Shown here: piece by piece, positions 1 to 6,343 of the stretch
Layout of the letters: the number at the start of each line of letters is the position of its first letter
Numbering within the stretch: position 1 is the first letter of the stretch
Assembly (NCBI GenBank): GCA_937996585.1
Contig: CALKUW010000125.1
Location: 1 to 14,693 of the forward strand
Reading direction: 5' to 3'
Length of the DNA: 14,693 bases
Origin: an uncultured Flavobacteriales bacterium
GTDB taxonomy: Bacteria > Bacteroidota > Bacteroidia > Flavobacteriales_D > Sanyastnellaceae
Notes under the pieces: generated by a model
What the model was told of the DNA's origin: nothing
Database searches by the model: none
Seen by the model: only the letters and a program-made list of their open reading frames with translations
Position numbers and translations under genes: made by a program

Positions 1-295
1 GCGGAAGCGATTCCAGAACACCATCGTCGACCAGACGGAGAACCAGTACTTCCTGAACTCAGGTCAGGACTACCATCACGACTCGGTCACCTCCCTCATC
101 AACATCGACGACATCCAATCCGCCATCTCCCGACTCAAGTACGACTTCCGCAAGCCCTTCTCCATGTTCCTGGACGGCTTCCATTACGATGAGATCGCCG
201 ACGAACTGGGCATCCCCATGGGAACGGTCAAGAGCCGCATCTTCCATGCACGGAAGCGACTCCGCGAAGAGTTGGTTGAGTTTGCCGTTGAGTGA
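1..295 (+). CDS. RNA polymerase sigma-70 family sigma factor, C-terminal part (5' truncated)
   Basis: The reading frame is open from base 2 to the TGA at 293-295, giving the last 97 residues; the start lies outside the window. Residues about 35-92 form sigma region 4. They include a helix-turn-helix (YDEIADELGIPMGTVKSRI), which in this family contacts the -35/-33 element, followed by the typical closing helix FHARKRLREEL. The preceding stretch with TENQYFLNSGQ resembles the linker between regions 2 and 4 that I know from Bacteroidota ECF-like sigma factors. No anti-sigma gene follows; the next gene has its own promoter after a hairpin terminator. The target regulon cannot be read from this fragment. 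The family call is firm; the subgroup is inference. Confidence 0.9.
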   Translation, partial: RKRFQNTIVDQTENQYFLNSGQDYHHDSVTSLINIDDIQSAISRLKYDFRKPFSMFLDGFHYDEIADELGIPMGTVKSRIFHARKRLREELVEFAVE

Positions 296-335
296 AACAG
301 GACGAGCTTTTTGGACATCACCGCCGGTCGGTGGG

Positions 336-369
336 AAAAGGCGAGGGTGCGCAACCTTTCGCCTTTTTT
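336..369 (+). terminator. Rho-independent terminator of the sigma-factor gene
   Basis: AAAAGGCGA (336-344) pairs perfectly with TCGCCTTTT (359-367), and the run of six T lies at 364-369. An inner GGT/ACC pairing (346-348 with 354-356) can extend the hairpin. It starts 40 nt after the sigma stop codon and ends 8 nt before the candidate promoter box of the next gene, so it insulates the two units. Confidence 0.75.
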
Positions 370-376
370 GTCGTCT

Positions 377-384
377 TACCTTCG
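377..384 (+). promoter_or_regulatory. Candidate -7 promoter element TACCTTCG for the T9SS adhesin gene
   Basis: TACCTTCG matches the Bacteroidota -7 consensus TAnnTTTG at every fixed position but one. It lies 18 nt before the ATG at 403 and directly after the sigma-gene terminator. No clear TTG (-33) element is seen at the expected distance. Transcription would begin at about 389-391, which supports 403 as the start codon over the longer open frame. Confidence 0.5.
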
Positions 385-402
385 GTAAATTCCAGAACCA
401 CC

Positions 403-3400
403 ATGGAGCGAGTTTTTTCCCGCATGACAAGGACAGTCGGTGCTTTCGTCTTTCTCGTGAGTGCACCTGTTCTTCAAGCGCAAGTGACCGTGACATCAGG
501 GATGACCCCGGATGAATATGTGAATGACGTGCTGCTGGGCAACGGCATCACGGCCACCAACGTGGTGTACCAGGGTGATGCAGGGCAGATCGGGGAGGTG
601 CTGAATCTGGGCGATTTCGGCATGCCCATCCAGGGCGGTCTCGCATTGGGCAGTGGTTTCGTTGATTTCCTGGCCGAATCAACCAATGGGGATGACTGCG
701 GTGAGAACTTCCCCAATTCGGCGGCCAGCACCATGACCCCACAGCCGCTGGCCACGGATTTGCTCAACATCGCCAACAGTGTCCCGCCCTTGATCGGACA
801 GTCATTCTCGGTCTTCGATGTCAATGACATCGCAGTCATCGAGTTCGACTTCGTGGCCACTGGTGATTCCGTGAAATTCGACTACGTTTTCGCTTCCGTG
901 GAATATCCGGATGGGTTTCCCGGTCAACCCTACAATCCAACGGGGGCCTTCGTGAATTCAGGCTACAATGACGTATTCGCCTTCTTTCTAAGCGGTCCGG
1001 GCATCACCGGCCCTTACGCCAACAATGCGATCAACATCGCTGTGGTGCCTGAGTCCGATCCGGAGTTGCCCATCACGATCAGTTCGGTGAATGGCGCCCT
1101 CAACGACGAGTACTTCGTGGAAAACACCGACCGGGATCCCATCTGCCCGGACGGATACACGGTGAAGTTGACCTGTGAATCTGAAGTGGAGTGCGGCGAG
1201 ACCTATCACATCACCATTGCCATCGGAGATGGCAACGACAGCGGCCTTTCCTCCTTTGTGATCCTTGAGGCAGGGTCTTTCGAATCCAATGCCGTGGTCG
1301 ACATTGACCTCAACATCGACGTCGGAGCGGATGTCGAGAATGATCCCCCGATCATGTACGAAGACTGCGGAACGGCAACGATGGTCTTCACGCGTCCCGA
1401 GGAAACCAACCTCGATGTCCAGGAGGAAATTGAGATCGTGTACACGGGATCTGCCACCTACGGTGTCGACTACACAGCCATGCCCACTTCGGTGGTGTTT
1501 CCCATCGGCGTGGAAACACAGGAGTATGTGATCGAAGCTTTCCTCGATGGCGTGGACGAGGGCGTCGAAACGGTCCAGATGGAGATCCTCAATCTTGCCG
1601 CCTGCAATGGAGGGGGGTTGACGAGCTATTACGAATTTGACATTAATGACACTGCTGAACCGTTGCAGGTCGATGGGTTCAACACCTCTCTCTGTACTGG
1701 AGACTCCGTCACATTGGAGCCGGTCATCACGGGAGGCTATGGCAACTTCATTTTCGATTGGGACTGCAACCCCGGGGAGGATACAGTGGCCTACAACTTC
1801 GTACCCACTGCGCCCGGGCTTTTCAATTGTATCCTGACGGTTTCCGATACATGTGGAATGCCTTCCGATGCTGCGACTTTTGAAGTCGACGTCATCGAGT
1901 ACCCGCCGATTGACGTGGACCTGGGACCCGACCTGGTGCTGCCTTGCAACGGTATGCAGACGGTATTCTCCACCGTAACGGGTGGCAATCCCGGAGTGGG
2001 AGGCTACACCTACAGCTGGGAGGACCAGAACGGGTTTCCCTTGTTCAGCTGGACCGAAACCTCCCTGGATGTGGGGACTTGGATGGGCGTTACGGAGGTC
2101 ACCCTGATCGTTGAGGATGAATGCGGGCTGACGGGGTCTGCCACGATCAACGTGAGCGTCGATGTACCCGAACTTTTCGTTGACCTGGATGCCGCCTATG
2201 ACGTGAGTTGCAACGTGCCCTTCAGCATCACGCCCACGGTGAATGGGGGGCAATCGCCCTACAATTACGGCTGGACACAAGGGTTCCTTTTCCTCGGGTT
2301 CAATTCCACTTTGGATTGGACGACCGATACGGACATGTTGGTGACCCTGAATGTCACGGATGCATGCGGACAAACCGTGACGGTCGAAACAGACATCGTG
2401 GTCGTCAGCCCGCCGGTGAACGTGTCCTTTGACGACACCTATGTGGGACCATGTACCGAGCAATTCACCCTGACGCCCACTGTGACAGGCGGAAGTGGAG
2501 TCTACACCTATGAGTGGTTCCAGAATTTCAACCTGGTCGGGTCCAACGATACTTACACATATGGTGATGGCTTGCCCGCCTCCTTCCTGCTCGAGGTTAC
2601 GGACAATTGCCAGGGCACGGGCAGCGCGACGACCAGCGTCGTGATCGACAATCCGCCCTTGGAAATCGGATTGCCTGATACGGTCAATGCTTCATGTGTC
2701 GACAACACGGCGATTGCGGTGGATATCATCAGTGGAGCGGGTGAGTACCAGTATGAGTGGACGGTCGGGGGCATACCATACGGGGGCAATGCCCCGCAGA
2801 TCACCGTGCAGAGCTTCGTCACGACCCCCATTGGCGTTGAGGTCATCGACGGATGCGGTGGAGAGGATGAAACAGCTTCGCTTCTTGTGATTCCCGACGT
2901 TCCAATGGCCCTTGAGGTTTCCATGGACACGACAATATGTCGGGGCAGCACGGTCTTGCTCACGGCATCGGCAACCGGGGGAGAAGAGGGGTTCGTGTAC
3001 AGTTGGCCCACCATCCCCGCTTTTGGAGAAGTCCAATACGTCACTCCGAACAACTCGTCCACCTACCCCGTGGAGGTGACCGACATCTGTGGCGAGACCT
3101 TGACGGAAGCCATCACTGTGGGGGTGCAATACGTCTACAGTGACTTCTACACGAGCTATCTGTCAGATACGCGGGTCGAGTTCATCGCCACCCCGGAGCC
3201 GCCTTGCACGACTTGTGATTTCGAGTGGGATTTCGGCGATGGAACGGGGAGCAACCAGGTCAATCCCATCCACGACTACGACGGGATCTACGATTACTAT
3301 GCACAGTTGACGGTGACGACCCCCCTCGGCTGTACGGACAGTGCCTACACGCTTGTGAAGGGTCCGGTGCTGATTTATATCCCATCCGCATTCACGCCCA

Positions 3401-3645
3401 ACAACGATGGCATCAACGATGCTTTCCAGATTGTGACCACAGACCTCGTCGAATACGAATTGACCATCTACAACCGGTGGGGAGATTGGGTGTTCCACAG
3501 CACGGATCCCGAAGAAGTGTGGATCGGCGATGTCAAGGGGGGCGAGTATTATGCACCTTCGGGCTTGTACAGCTATCGCCTGAAGTGGAAAGGCAGCCGG
3601 ACAGACTCCGAGGAGATGCTGGGCACCTTCCAACTCATGCGCTGA
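403..3645 (+). CDS. T9SS type B sorting domain-containing adhesin-like protein with choice-of-anchor L and PKD/Ig-like modules
   Basis: This is a 1080-residue protein, probably surface-attached or secreted and exported by Sec then T9SS. A signal peptide (MTRTVGAFVFLVSAPVLQAQ) ends near residue 27. Then come a choice-of-anchor L-type domain (about 30-296), a Calx-beta-like domain with VDYTAMPTSVVFPIG (about 318-415), six tandem Ig/PKD-like modules of about 80 residues (419-908), and a PKD domain with FEWDFGDGTG (about 940-977). The last 93 residues are a gliding-motility/type B C-terminal domain (IPSAFTPNNDGINDAF, then LTIYNRWG). The frame is open from 292, but ATG 403 fits the signal peptide and the promoter; ATG 424 is the alternative. 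No PorP/SprF partner gene adjoins. Family knowledge suggests adhesion or gliding; the ligand is unknown. Confidence 0.93.
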   Translation: MERVFSRMTRTVGAFVFLVSAPVLQAQVTVTSGMTPDEYVNDVLLGNGITATNVVYQGDAGQIGEVLNLGDFGMPIQGGLALGSGFVDFLAESTNGDDCGENFPNSAASTMTPQPLATDLLNIANSVPPLIGQSFSVFDVNDIAVIEFDFVATGDSVKFDYVFASVEYPDGFPGQPYNPTGAFVNSGYNDVFAFFLSGPGITGPYANNAINIAVVPESDPELPITISSVNGALNDEYFVENTDRDPICPDGYTVKLTCESEVECGETYHITIAIGDGNDSGLSSFVILEAGSFESNAVVDIDLNIDVGADVENDPPIMYEDCGTATMVFTRPEETNLDVQEEIEIVYTGSATYGVDYTAMPTSVVFPIGVETQEYVIEAFLDGVDEGVETVQMEILNLAACNGGGLTSYYEFDINDTAEPLQVDGFNTSLCTGDSVTLEPVITGGYGNFIFDWDCNPGEDTVAYNFVPTAPGLFNCILTVSDTCGMPSDAATFEVDVIEYPPIDVDLGPDLVLPCNGMQTVFSTVTGGNPGVGGYTYSWEDQNGFPLFSWTETSLDVGTWMGVTEVTLIVEDECGLTGSATINVSVDVPELFVDLDAAYDVSCNVPFSITPTVNGGQSPYNYGWTQGFLFLGFNSTLDWTTDTDMLVTLNVTDACGQTVTVETDIVVVSPPVNVSFDDTYVGPCTEQFTLTPTVTGGSGVYTYEWFQNFNLVGSNDTYTYGDGLPASFLLEVTDNCQGTGSATTSVVIDNPPLEIGLPDTVNASCVDNTAIAVDIISGAGEYQYEWTVGGIPYGGNAPQITVQSFVTTPIGVEVIDGCGGEDETASLLVIPDVPMALEVSMDTTICRGSTVLLTASATGGEEGFVYSWPTIPAFGEVQYVTPNNSSTYPVEVTDICGETLTEAITVGVQYVYSDFYTSYLSDTRVEFIATPEPPCTTCDFEWDFGDGTGSNQVNPIHDYDGIYDYYAQLTVTTPLGCTDSAYTLVKGPVLIYIPSAFTPNNDGINDAFQIVTTDLVEYELTIYNRWGDWVFHSTDPEEVWIGDVKGGEYYAPSGLYSYRLKWKGSRTDSEEMLGTFQLMR

Positions 3646-3662
3646 TATCGTGAATTCAGACA

Positions 3663-3697
3663 ATGGAAGGGCGTGAGCAATAGCTGACTCCCTCCAT
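3663..3697 (+). other. Weak hairpin after the adhesin gene
   Basis: ATGGA-A-GGG (3663-3671) can pair with CCCTCCAT (3690-3697), giving eight pairs around one bulged A and an 18-nt loop. No T run follows, so it is at best a weak or factor-dependent terminator between the adhesin gene and the transporter gene. Confidence 0.25.
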
Positions 3698-3711
3698 AAG
3701 AGGCCCACACC

Positions 3712-3719
3712 TATCTTCA
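3712..3719 (+). promoter_or_regulatory. Candidate -7 promoter element TATCTTCA of the sugar symporter gene
   Basis: TATCTTCA (followed by G) resembles TAnnTTTG and ends 5 nt before the ATG at 3725. That spacing is the same as in four other genes of this window and predicts a transcript starting at or next to the start codon. No convincing -33 TTG is seen. Confidence 0.45.
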
Positions 3720-3724
3720 GGCGC

Positions 3725-5044
3725 ATGACCAATGCGCGGCAATACCGGGGGGCATTCATTACGGTGACCTCCCTGTTCTTCATGTGGGGTTTCATCACCG
3801 TTCTGGTGGACGCTCTCATTCCCCGGCTCAAGGACGTCTTCGAGCTGACCTACCTGCAGGCAGGGCTTGTCCAGTTCGCATGGTTCACCGCTTATGGCAT
3901 CATCTCGATTCCCGGAGGACGCCTGATCAAGCGGATGGGATACAAGAACGGCATCCTCATCGGCCTCTCCCTCGCCGCCATCGGTTGTCTCATCTTCTAT
4001 CCTGCGGCATCCACCCGTGTATTCGGCCTTTTCCTGCTTGCCCTCTTCGTGGTGGCCTCCGGTATCACCGTACTTCAGGTGGCCGCAAACCCCTACATCT
4101 CGGTGCTCGGCCCGGAAGAGGGTGCATCGAGTCGATTGAACCTCGCACAGGCCTTCAATTCCCTCGGGACGACCATCGCCCCGGTGATCAGCGCCACCTA
4201 TCTCCTTTCGGACACCGTCAAGAGTGGAGCGGAGCAGGCAGCCATGTCCACGGAAGCGCTCGAGGCCTATCGCAGCGCAGAGGCTGGCGCGGTGCAGGTG
4301 CCCTTCGTCATGTTGGCCCTCGCCTTTTTGCTATTGGCCGGCATCATCGGCAGGATCGCCTTGCCGCGCATCCTTGAGGGAGATGAACAAACGGAGCATC
4401 CATTGTCTGCCTTACTCTCCAACGGCCGTCTGCTGGCAGGGGCAATGGGGATTTTCGTATACGTAGGAGCGGAAGTGGCGCTCGGTAGCTACATGGTCAA
4501 CTACGGGCTTCACCTCAATGTCCATGAGTTGATGCAGTCCAGCCCGCTGTTGGAACGCATGGCGGGCCTGGCTGCCTCCATCAAGGGGCAGTCCGTGTTG
4601 GATATGGATCCGAAGGGCAAGCTCGGCGTGCTCCTCACGTTCTATTGGGGCGGTGCGATGCTGGGCAGGTTCATCGGTGCAGCCCTGATGCAGAAAGTCA
4701 AGCCCGGCCTCTTGCTGGGCCTGTTTGCTTCGCTGGCCGTTGCCATGGTGGTCAGCAGTTCCTTGACGGCGGGGCTGTCCGCATTGCTGATGCTGCTGGG
4801 CGTGGGGTTGTGCAATTCCATCATGTTTCCGACCATCTTCACCCTGGGCATCGAACAGTTGGGCGATGCCAAGCCTCAGGGAAGTGGCATTCTGTGCACC
4901 GCCATCGTCGGCGGTGCCGTCATACCGCCGGCCTTCGGGTGGTTGGTCGATGTTTCCGGCTTCGGGCTGGCGCTGGTATTGCCGGCCCTGTGCTATGCCT
5001 ACATCGCCGGATTCGGTTACCGTGTGGCCTCGGATAGAATTTGA
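3725..5044 (+). CDS. MFS sugar:H+ symporter, FucP/GlcP/NagP family
   Basis: A 439-residue inner-membrane protein with the length and about 12 hydrophobic segments typical of the FHS family. Strong family signatures are SLFFMWGFITVLVDALIP (residues 16-33), the cytoplasmic loop GGRLIKRMGYKNG (64-76), ASGITVLQVAANPYISVLGP (111-130), and SSRLNLAQAFNSLGTTIAP (135-153). Compared with E. coli FucP from memory, Asp46 and Asn162 correspond to D29 and N145 here, while FucP Glu135 is replaced by Q118. Q at that site is the pattern I associate with glucose/galactose or GlcNAc transporters, so a hexose or amino sugar is likelier than fucose; this is inference. No sugar-catabolic gene adjoins. It has its own promoter element 5 nt before ATG. 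Confidence 0.93.
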   Translation: MTNARQYRGAFITVTSLFFMWGFITVLVDALIPRLKDVFELTYLQAGLVQFAWFTAYGIISIPGGRLIKRMGYKNGILIGLSLAAIGCLIFYPAASTRVFGLFLLALFVVASGITVLQVAANPYISVLGPEEGASSRLNLAQAFNSLGTTIAPVISATYLLSDTVKSGAEQAAMSTEALEAYRSAEAGAVQVPFVMLALAFLLLAGIIGRIALPRILEGDEQTEHPLSALLSNGRLLAGAMGIFVYVGAEVALGSYMVNYGLHLNVHELMQSSPLLERMAGLAASIKGQSVLDMDPKGKLGVLLTFYWGGAMLGRFIGAALMQKVKPGLLLGLFASLAVAMVVSSSLTAGLSALLMLLGVGLCNSIMFPTIFTLGIEQLGDAKPQGSGILCTAIVGGAVIPPAFGWLVDVSGFGLALVLPALCYAYIAGFGYRVASDRI

Positions 5045-5180
5045 GTACGGCTCATGCTACTCAGCCAGTACATACTGTGGAGAGCCCTGTTAGAAAGTTT
5101 CACAATTGGCGGCACAGGGCTTGGTAGTCGGCGAGGAGTTCCGTTCATTGGGAACCATCTGGGCACACAGTTGTTACAGA

Positions 5181-5190
5181 GTCAATTGAC
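5181..5190. promoter_or_regulatory. 10-bp palindrome just upstream of the 49-aa gene
   Basis: GTCAATTGAC is a perfect palindrome ending 5 nt before the ATG at 5196. Its position would allow it to act as an operator or as part of the promoter/start region. No TAnnTTnG box is found at the spacing seen for the neighbouring genes. A 10-bp palindrome can occur by chance. Confidence 0.25.
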
Positions 5191-5195
5191 CTGAC

Positions 5196-5345
5196 ATGGC
5201 GAAGAAGAAGAAGAAGACCAAGGAGCTCCAACCCAACATCAAGGTTCGTTTGGACGGACGTACCGTCATCACGGTCAGGGACCCAAGCAAGCTCGATTTC
5301 TGGCGGGAGAAGTATCCCAAGCTTGAGATCCTTGAAGAATCTTGA
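5196..5345 (+). CDS. Small Lys-rich basic protein of unknown function (49 aa)
   Basis: ATG at 5196 opens a 49-codon frame ending in TGA at 5343-5345. The product starts MAKKKKKTKE, then has a short body with VRLDGRTVITVRD (residues 17-29), likely two beta strands, and an aromatic, charged stretch LDFWREKYPKLEILEES (33-49). I do not recognise the family. Evidence that it is real: codon third positions are GC-rich like neighbouring genes, the residue pattern is not low-complexity after the Lys run, a 150-bp gap precedes it, and a strong terminator begins 26 nt after its stop. The basic N-terminus could bind nucleic acid or the ribosome; this is inference. The longer minus-strand frame across this spot runs through the terminator and is rejected. 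Confidence 0.6.
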   Translation: MAKKKKKTKELQPNIKVRLDGRTVITVRDPSKLDFWREKYPKLEILEES

Positions 5346-5371
5346 GAAACAGGTTCAACCGCACATGGCGG

Positions 5372-5410
5372 AATGAAAAAGGCCATCCAATTCGGATGGC
5401 CTTTTTCATT
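5372..5410. terminator. Bidirectional Rho-independent terminator (17-bp perfect stem)
   Basis: The arms at 5372-5388 and 5394-5410 are perfectly complementary around the loop AATTC. The core is GGCCATCC/GGATGGCC with an A5 tract on the left and a T5 tract on the right, so it has a U tract on both strands. It sits between the convergent 49-aa gene (stop 5345) and the 89-aa minus-strand gene (stop 5428) and can serve both. Confidence 0.9.
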
Positions 5411-5427
5411 GTGGAAATTCAGGGTGG

Positions 5428-5697
5428 TCAAGCCATGTGCGCGATGCGCTCCCCTTCCATGCTGAGGGCCTCACGCCCTTTCTTGGTCAGCATGTAACCG
5501 TTTTTGTTCTGGATCATACCGTCCAGGTAAAGCCGTGTGATGCGCTCTCCAATCCTGGCTTGCCCGACACTCAACGTGACATCCCCTTCTATCCGCTTCC
5601 AGAAGTTCCGTTCCAACGTAGCGAGGCGGATGTGCTCCTGCATTTCCTTTTTGTGCTGTTGTACAATGTCCAGAATCATCAAGTCGTGCTTGTCCAT
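5428..5697 (-). CDS. Small winged-helix-like putative DNA-binding protein (89 aa)
   Basis: An 89-residue protein with ATG at 5697. I recognise no named family. The N-terminal half is helical and charged (MILDIVQQHKKEMQEHIRLA). The second half, GERITRLYLDGMIQNKNGYMLTKKGREAL (about residues 50-78), has the shape of the recognition helix, wing and final helix of winged-helix regulators (I..L..DGMI....GY.LT.KG...L). A role as a small transcriptional regulator is inference. It stands alone on the minus strand: the upstream gene on that strand stops 150 nt away, and the intervening gap carries two 15-nt palindromes that could be operators. Its 3' end shares the bidirectional terminator with the 49-aa gene. 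Confidence 0.75.
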   Translation of the reverse strand: MDKHDLMILDIVQQHKKEMQEHIRLATLERNFWKRIEGDVTLSVGQARIGERITRLYLDGMIQNKNGYMLTKKGREALSMEGERIAHMA

Positions 5698-5729
5698 GAG
5701 GTCAGTCGGTCTTTAGCTGTGAAGAGACC

Positions 5730-5744
5730 CAAGGAGTGTCCTTG
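5730..5744. promoter_or_regulatory. 15-nt palindrome in the leader of the winged-helix gene
   Basis: CAAGGA and TCCTTG form perfect 6-bp arms around GTG, 33 nt upstream of the ATG at 5697. If the promoter is at 5753-5760 (TAATTTGC on the minus strand), this lies in the early transcribed region, where a repressor site or small RNA hairpin would act. Function is inference. Confidence 0.3.
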
Positions 5745-5803
5745 AGACAGGGGCAAATTAGGTCAGTACGCCTGCGTAAAACGAGTTTTTCAAGAGGTCT
5801 GCA

Positions 5804-5818
5804 TGAACAAATTGTTCA
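5804..5818. promoter_or_regulatory. 15-nt perfect palindrome, candidate operator
   Basis: TGAACAA and TTGTTCA form perfect 7-bp arms around a single A. It lies in the 97-bp AT-richer part of the gap, between the 3' end of the minus-strand gene stopping at 5848 and the winged-helix gene starting at 5697. The size and symmetry suit a dimeric regulator. The adjacent small winged-helix protein is the obvious candidate ligand, but this is inference. It lacks a T run and does not look like a terminator. Confidence 0.4.
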
Positions 5819-5847
5819 CGTATCCCCAACCTGCGGATAACACACGG

Positions 5848-6333
5848 TCAATCGTAGTAACTGAATATCCGGCGGACATACGCCTCCTCCCGTTCCGTGA
5901 ATCTGCTCGGCACGAAAGGGGTGTTGCATCGTATGGCCTTGACGCTCGCAGCAAGGCTCACGAGTTGGACAGCCCTTCCTGATTCACTGCACAAGCCCAA
6001 CAGCTCGTGAAGGCCAGGGTCCTTGATGGCGTGCAAGACGCGGTCCCTTTTTCTGGACCGTTCATGTCGTTCGGTGTTGCTTTCAGGCAGTTCATCTCCG
6101 GCAGACCACCAGACAATTCGGTGCTGGAATCGGCCCGCGACCAGGGTGATTTCCTTGGAGTCGGGTTCCAACCCGGGGCCGAGTATCAAAACGGCATCCG
6201 AACTCCGATGCGGGAACGGTCCCTCACACCGCCATCCCCTCCAGCGCATCCAAATGGATTGCCACCTCCTGAGCGGCCGATACCATTTTGGCGTCCCTGT
6301 CGGGTGGGGTGAGGGGGGGCGCTGTGGCGTCAT
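5848..6333 (-). CDS. Hypothetical protein, apparently frame-shifted near its 5' end
   Basis: The continuous frame gives 161 residues from an ATG at 6333 that overlaps the aat stop as ATGA. The part from about residue 37 on looks genuine: a hydrophobic strand SDAVLILGPGLEP, then ITLVAGRFQHRIVWWSAGDELPES, a charged helix and an acidic/basic C-terminus ending RRIFSYYD. The first 36 residues do not: they are Pro-, Arg- and Trp-rich (QRPPSPHPTG; five Trp within 18 residues), as in out-of-frame reading. Another frame from ATG 6343 gives protein-like sequence and ends at a TGA (6224-6226), exactly where this frame becomes plausible. The native protein is probably the fusion of both parts, about 164 residues. 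No family is recognised. Co-transcription with aat is likely. Confidence 0.6.
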   Translation of the reverse strand: MTPQRPPSPHPTGTPKWYRPLRRWQSIWMRWRGWRCEGPFPHRSSDAVLILGPGLEPDSKEITLVAGRFQHRIVWWSAGDELPESNTERHERSRKRDRVLHAIKDPGLHELLGLCSESGRAVQLVSLAASVKAIRCNTPFVPSRFTEREEAYVRRIFSYYD

Positions 6334-6343
6334 GATGCAGCAT
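6224..6343 (-). CDS. Upstream fragment (39 codons) of the frame-shifted hypothetical gene
   Basis: ATG at 6343, inside the end of aat, opens a frame of 39 codons ending in TGA at 6224-6226. The residues (DATAPPLTPPDRDAKMVSAA then QEVAIHLDALEGMAV) look like a natural N-terminal linker plus amphipathic helix, and its codons end mostly in G or C. Skipping one base at the GTG-TGA junction leads directly into VEGPFPHRSSDAVLILGPG of the downstream frame. Options are an indel in the genome, a sequencing error, recoding, or two overlapping small genes. A classic prfB-type site (CTT TGA C) is not present, so an indel is the simplest reading. Confidence 0.45.
   Translation of the reverse strand: MLHHDATAPPLTPPDRDAKMVSAAQEVAIHLDALEGMAV

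Noticed and set aside
292..402. N-terminal extension of the adhesin from the ATG at 292
   Set aside because: It would overlap the sigma-factor stop and run through the terminator and the candidate promoter, and it precedes a good signal peptide starting at 403 or 424.
988..2463. A 491-codon open frame on the minus strand inside the adhesin gene
   Set aside because: It is antisense to a clear secreted multi-domain protein and has no recognisable motif. Its His/Arg/Gly-rich composition is typical of a shadow frame in GC-rich DNA.
5045..5195. A small RNA or second small gene in the gap after the sugar symporter
   Set aside because: Only short, weak inverted repeats (for example CAGT/ACTG near 5065) were seen, with no promoter-terminator pair and no convincing reading frame apart from the 49-aa gene that follows.
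5174..5431. An 85-codon minus-strand frame overlapping the 49-aa gene
   Set aside because: It runs through the 17-bp terminator stem and overlaps the end of the winged-helix gene, with Phe runs that are the complement of the Lys codons.
6310..6321. Run of seven G (C7 on the coding strand) as the site of the frameshift near aat
   Set aside because: After this run the frame starting at 6343 still reads natural sequence for some 28 more codons. The break must lie further on, at about 6220-6230.
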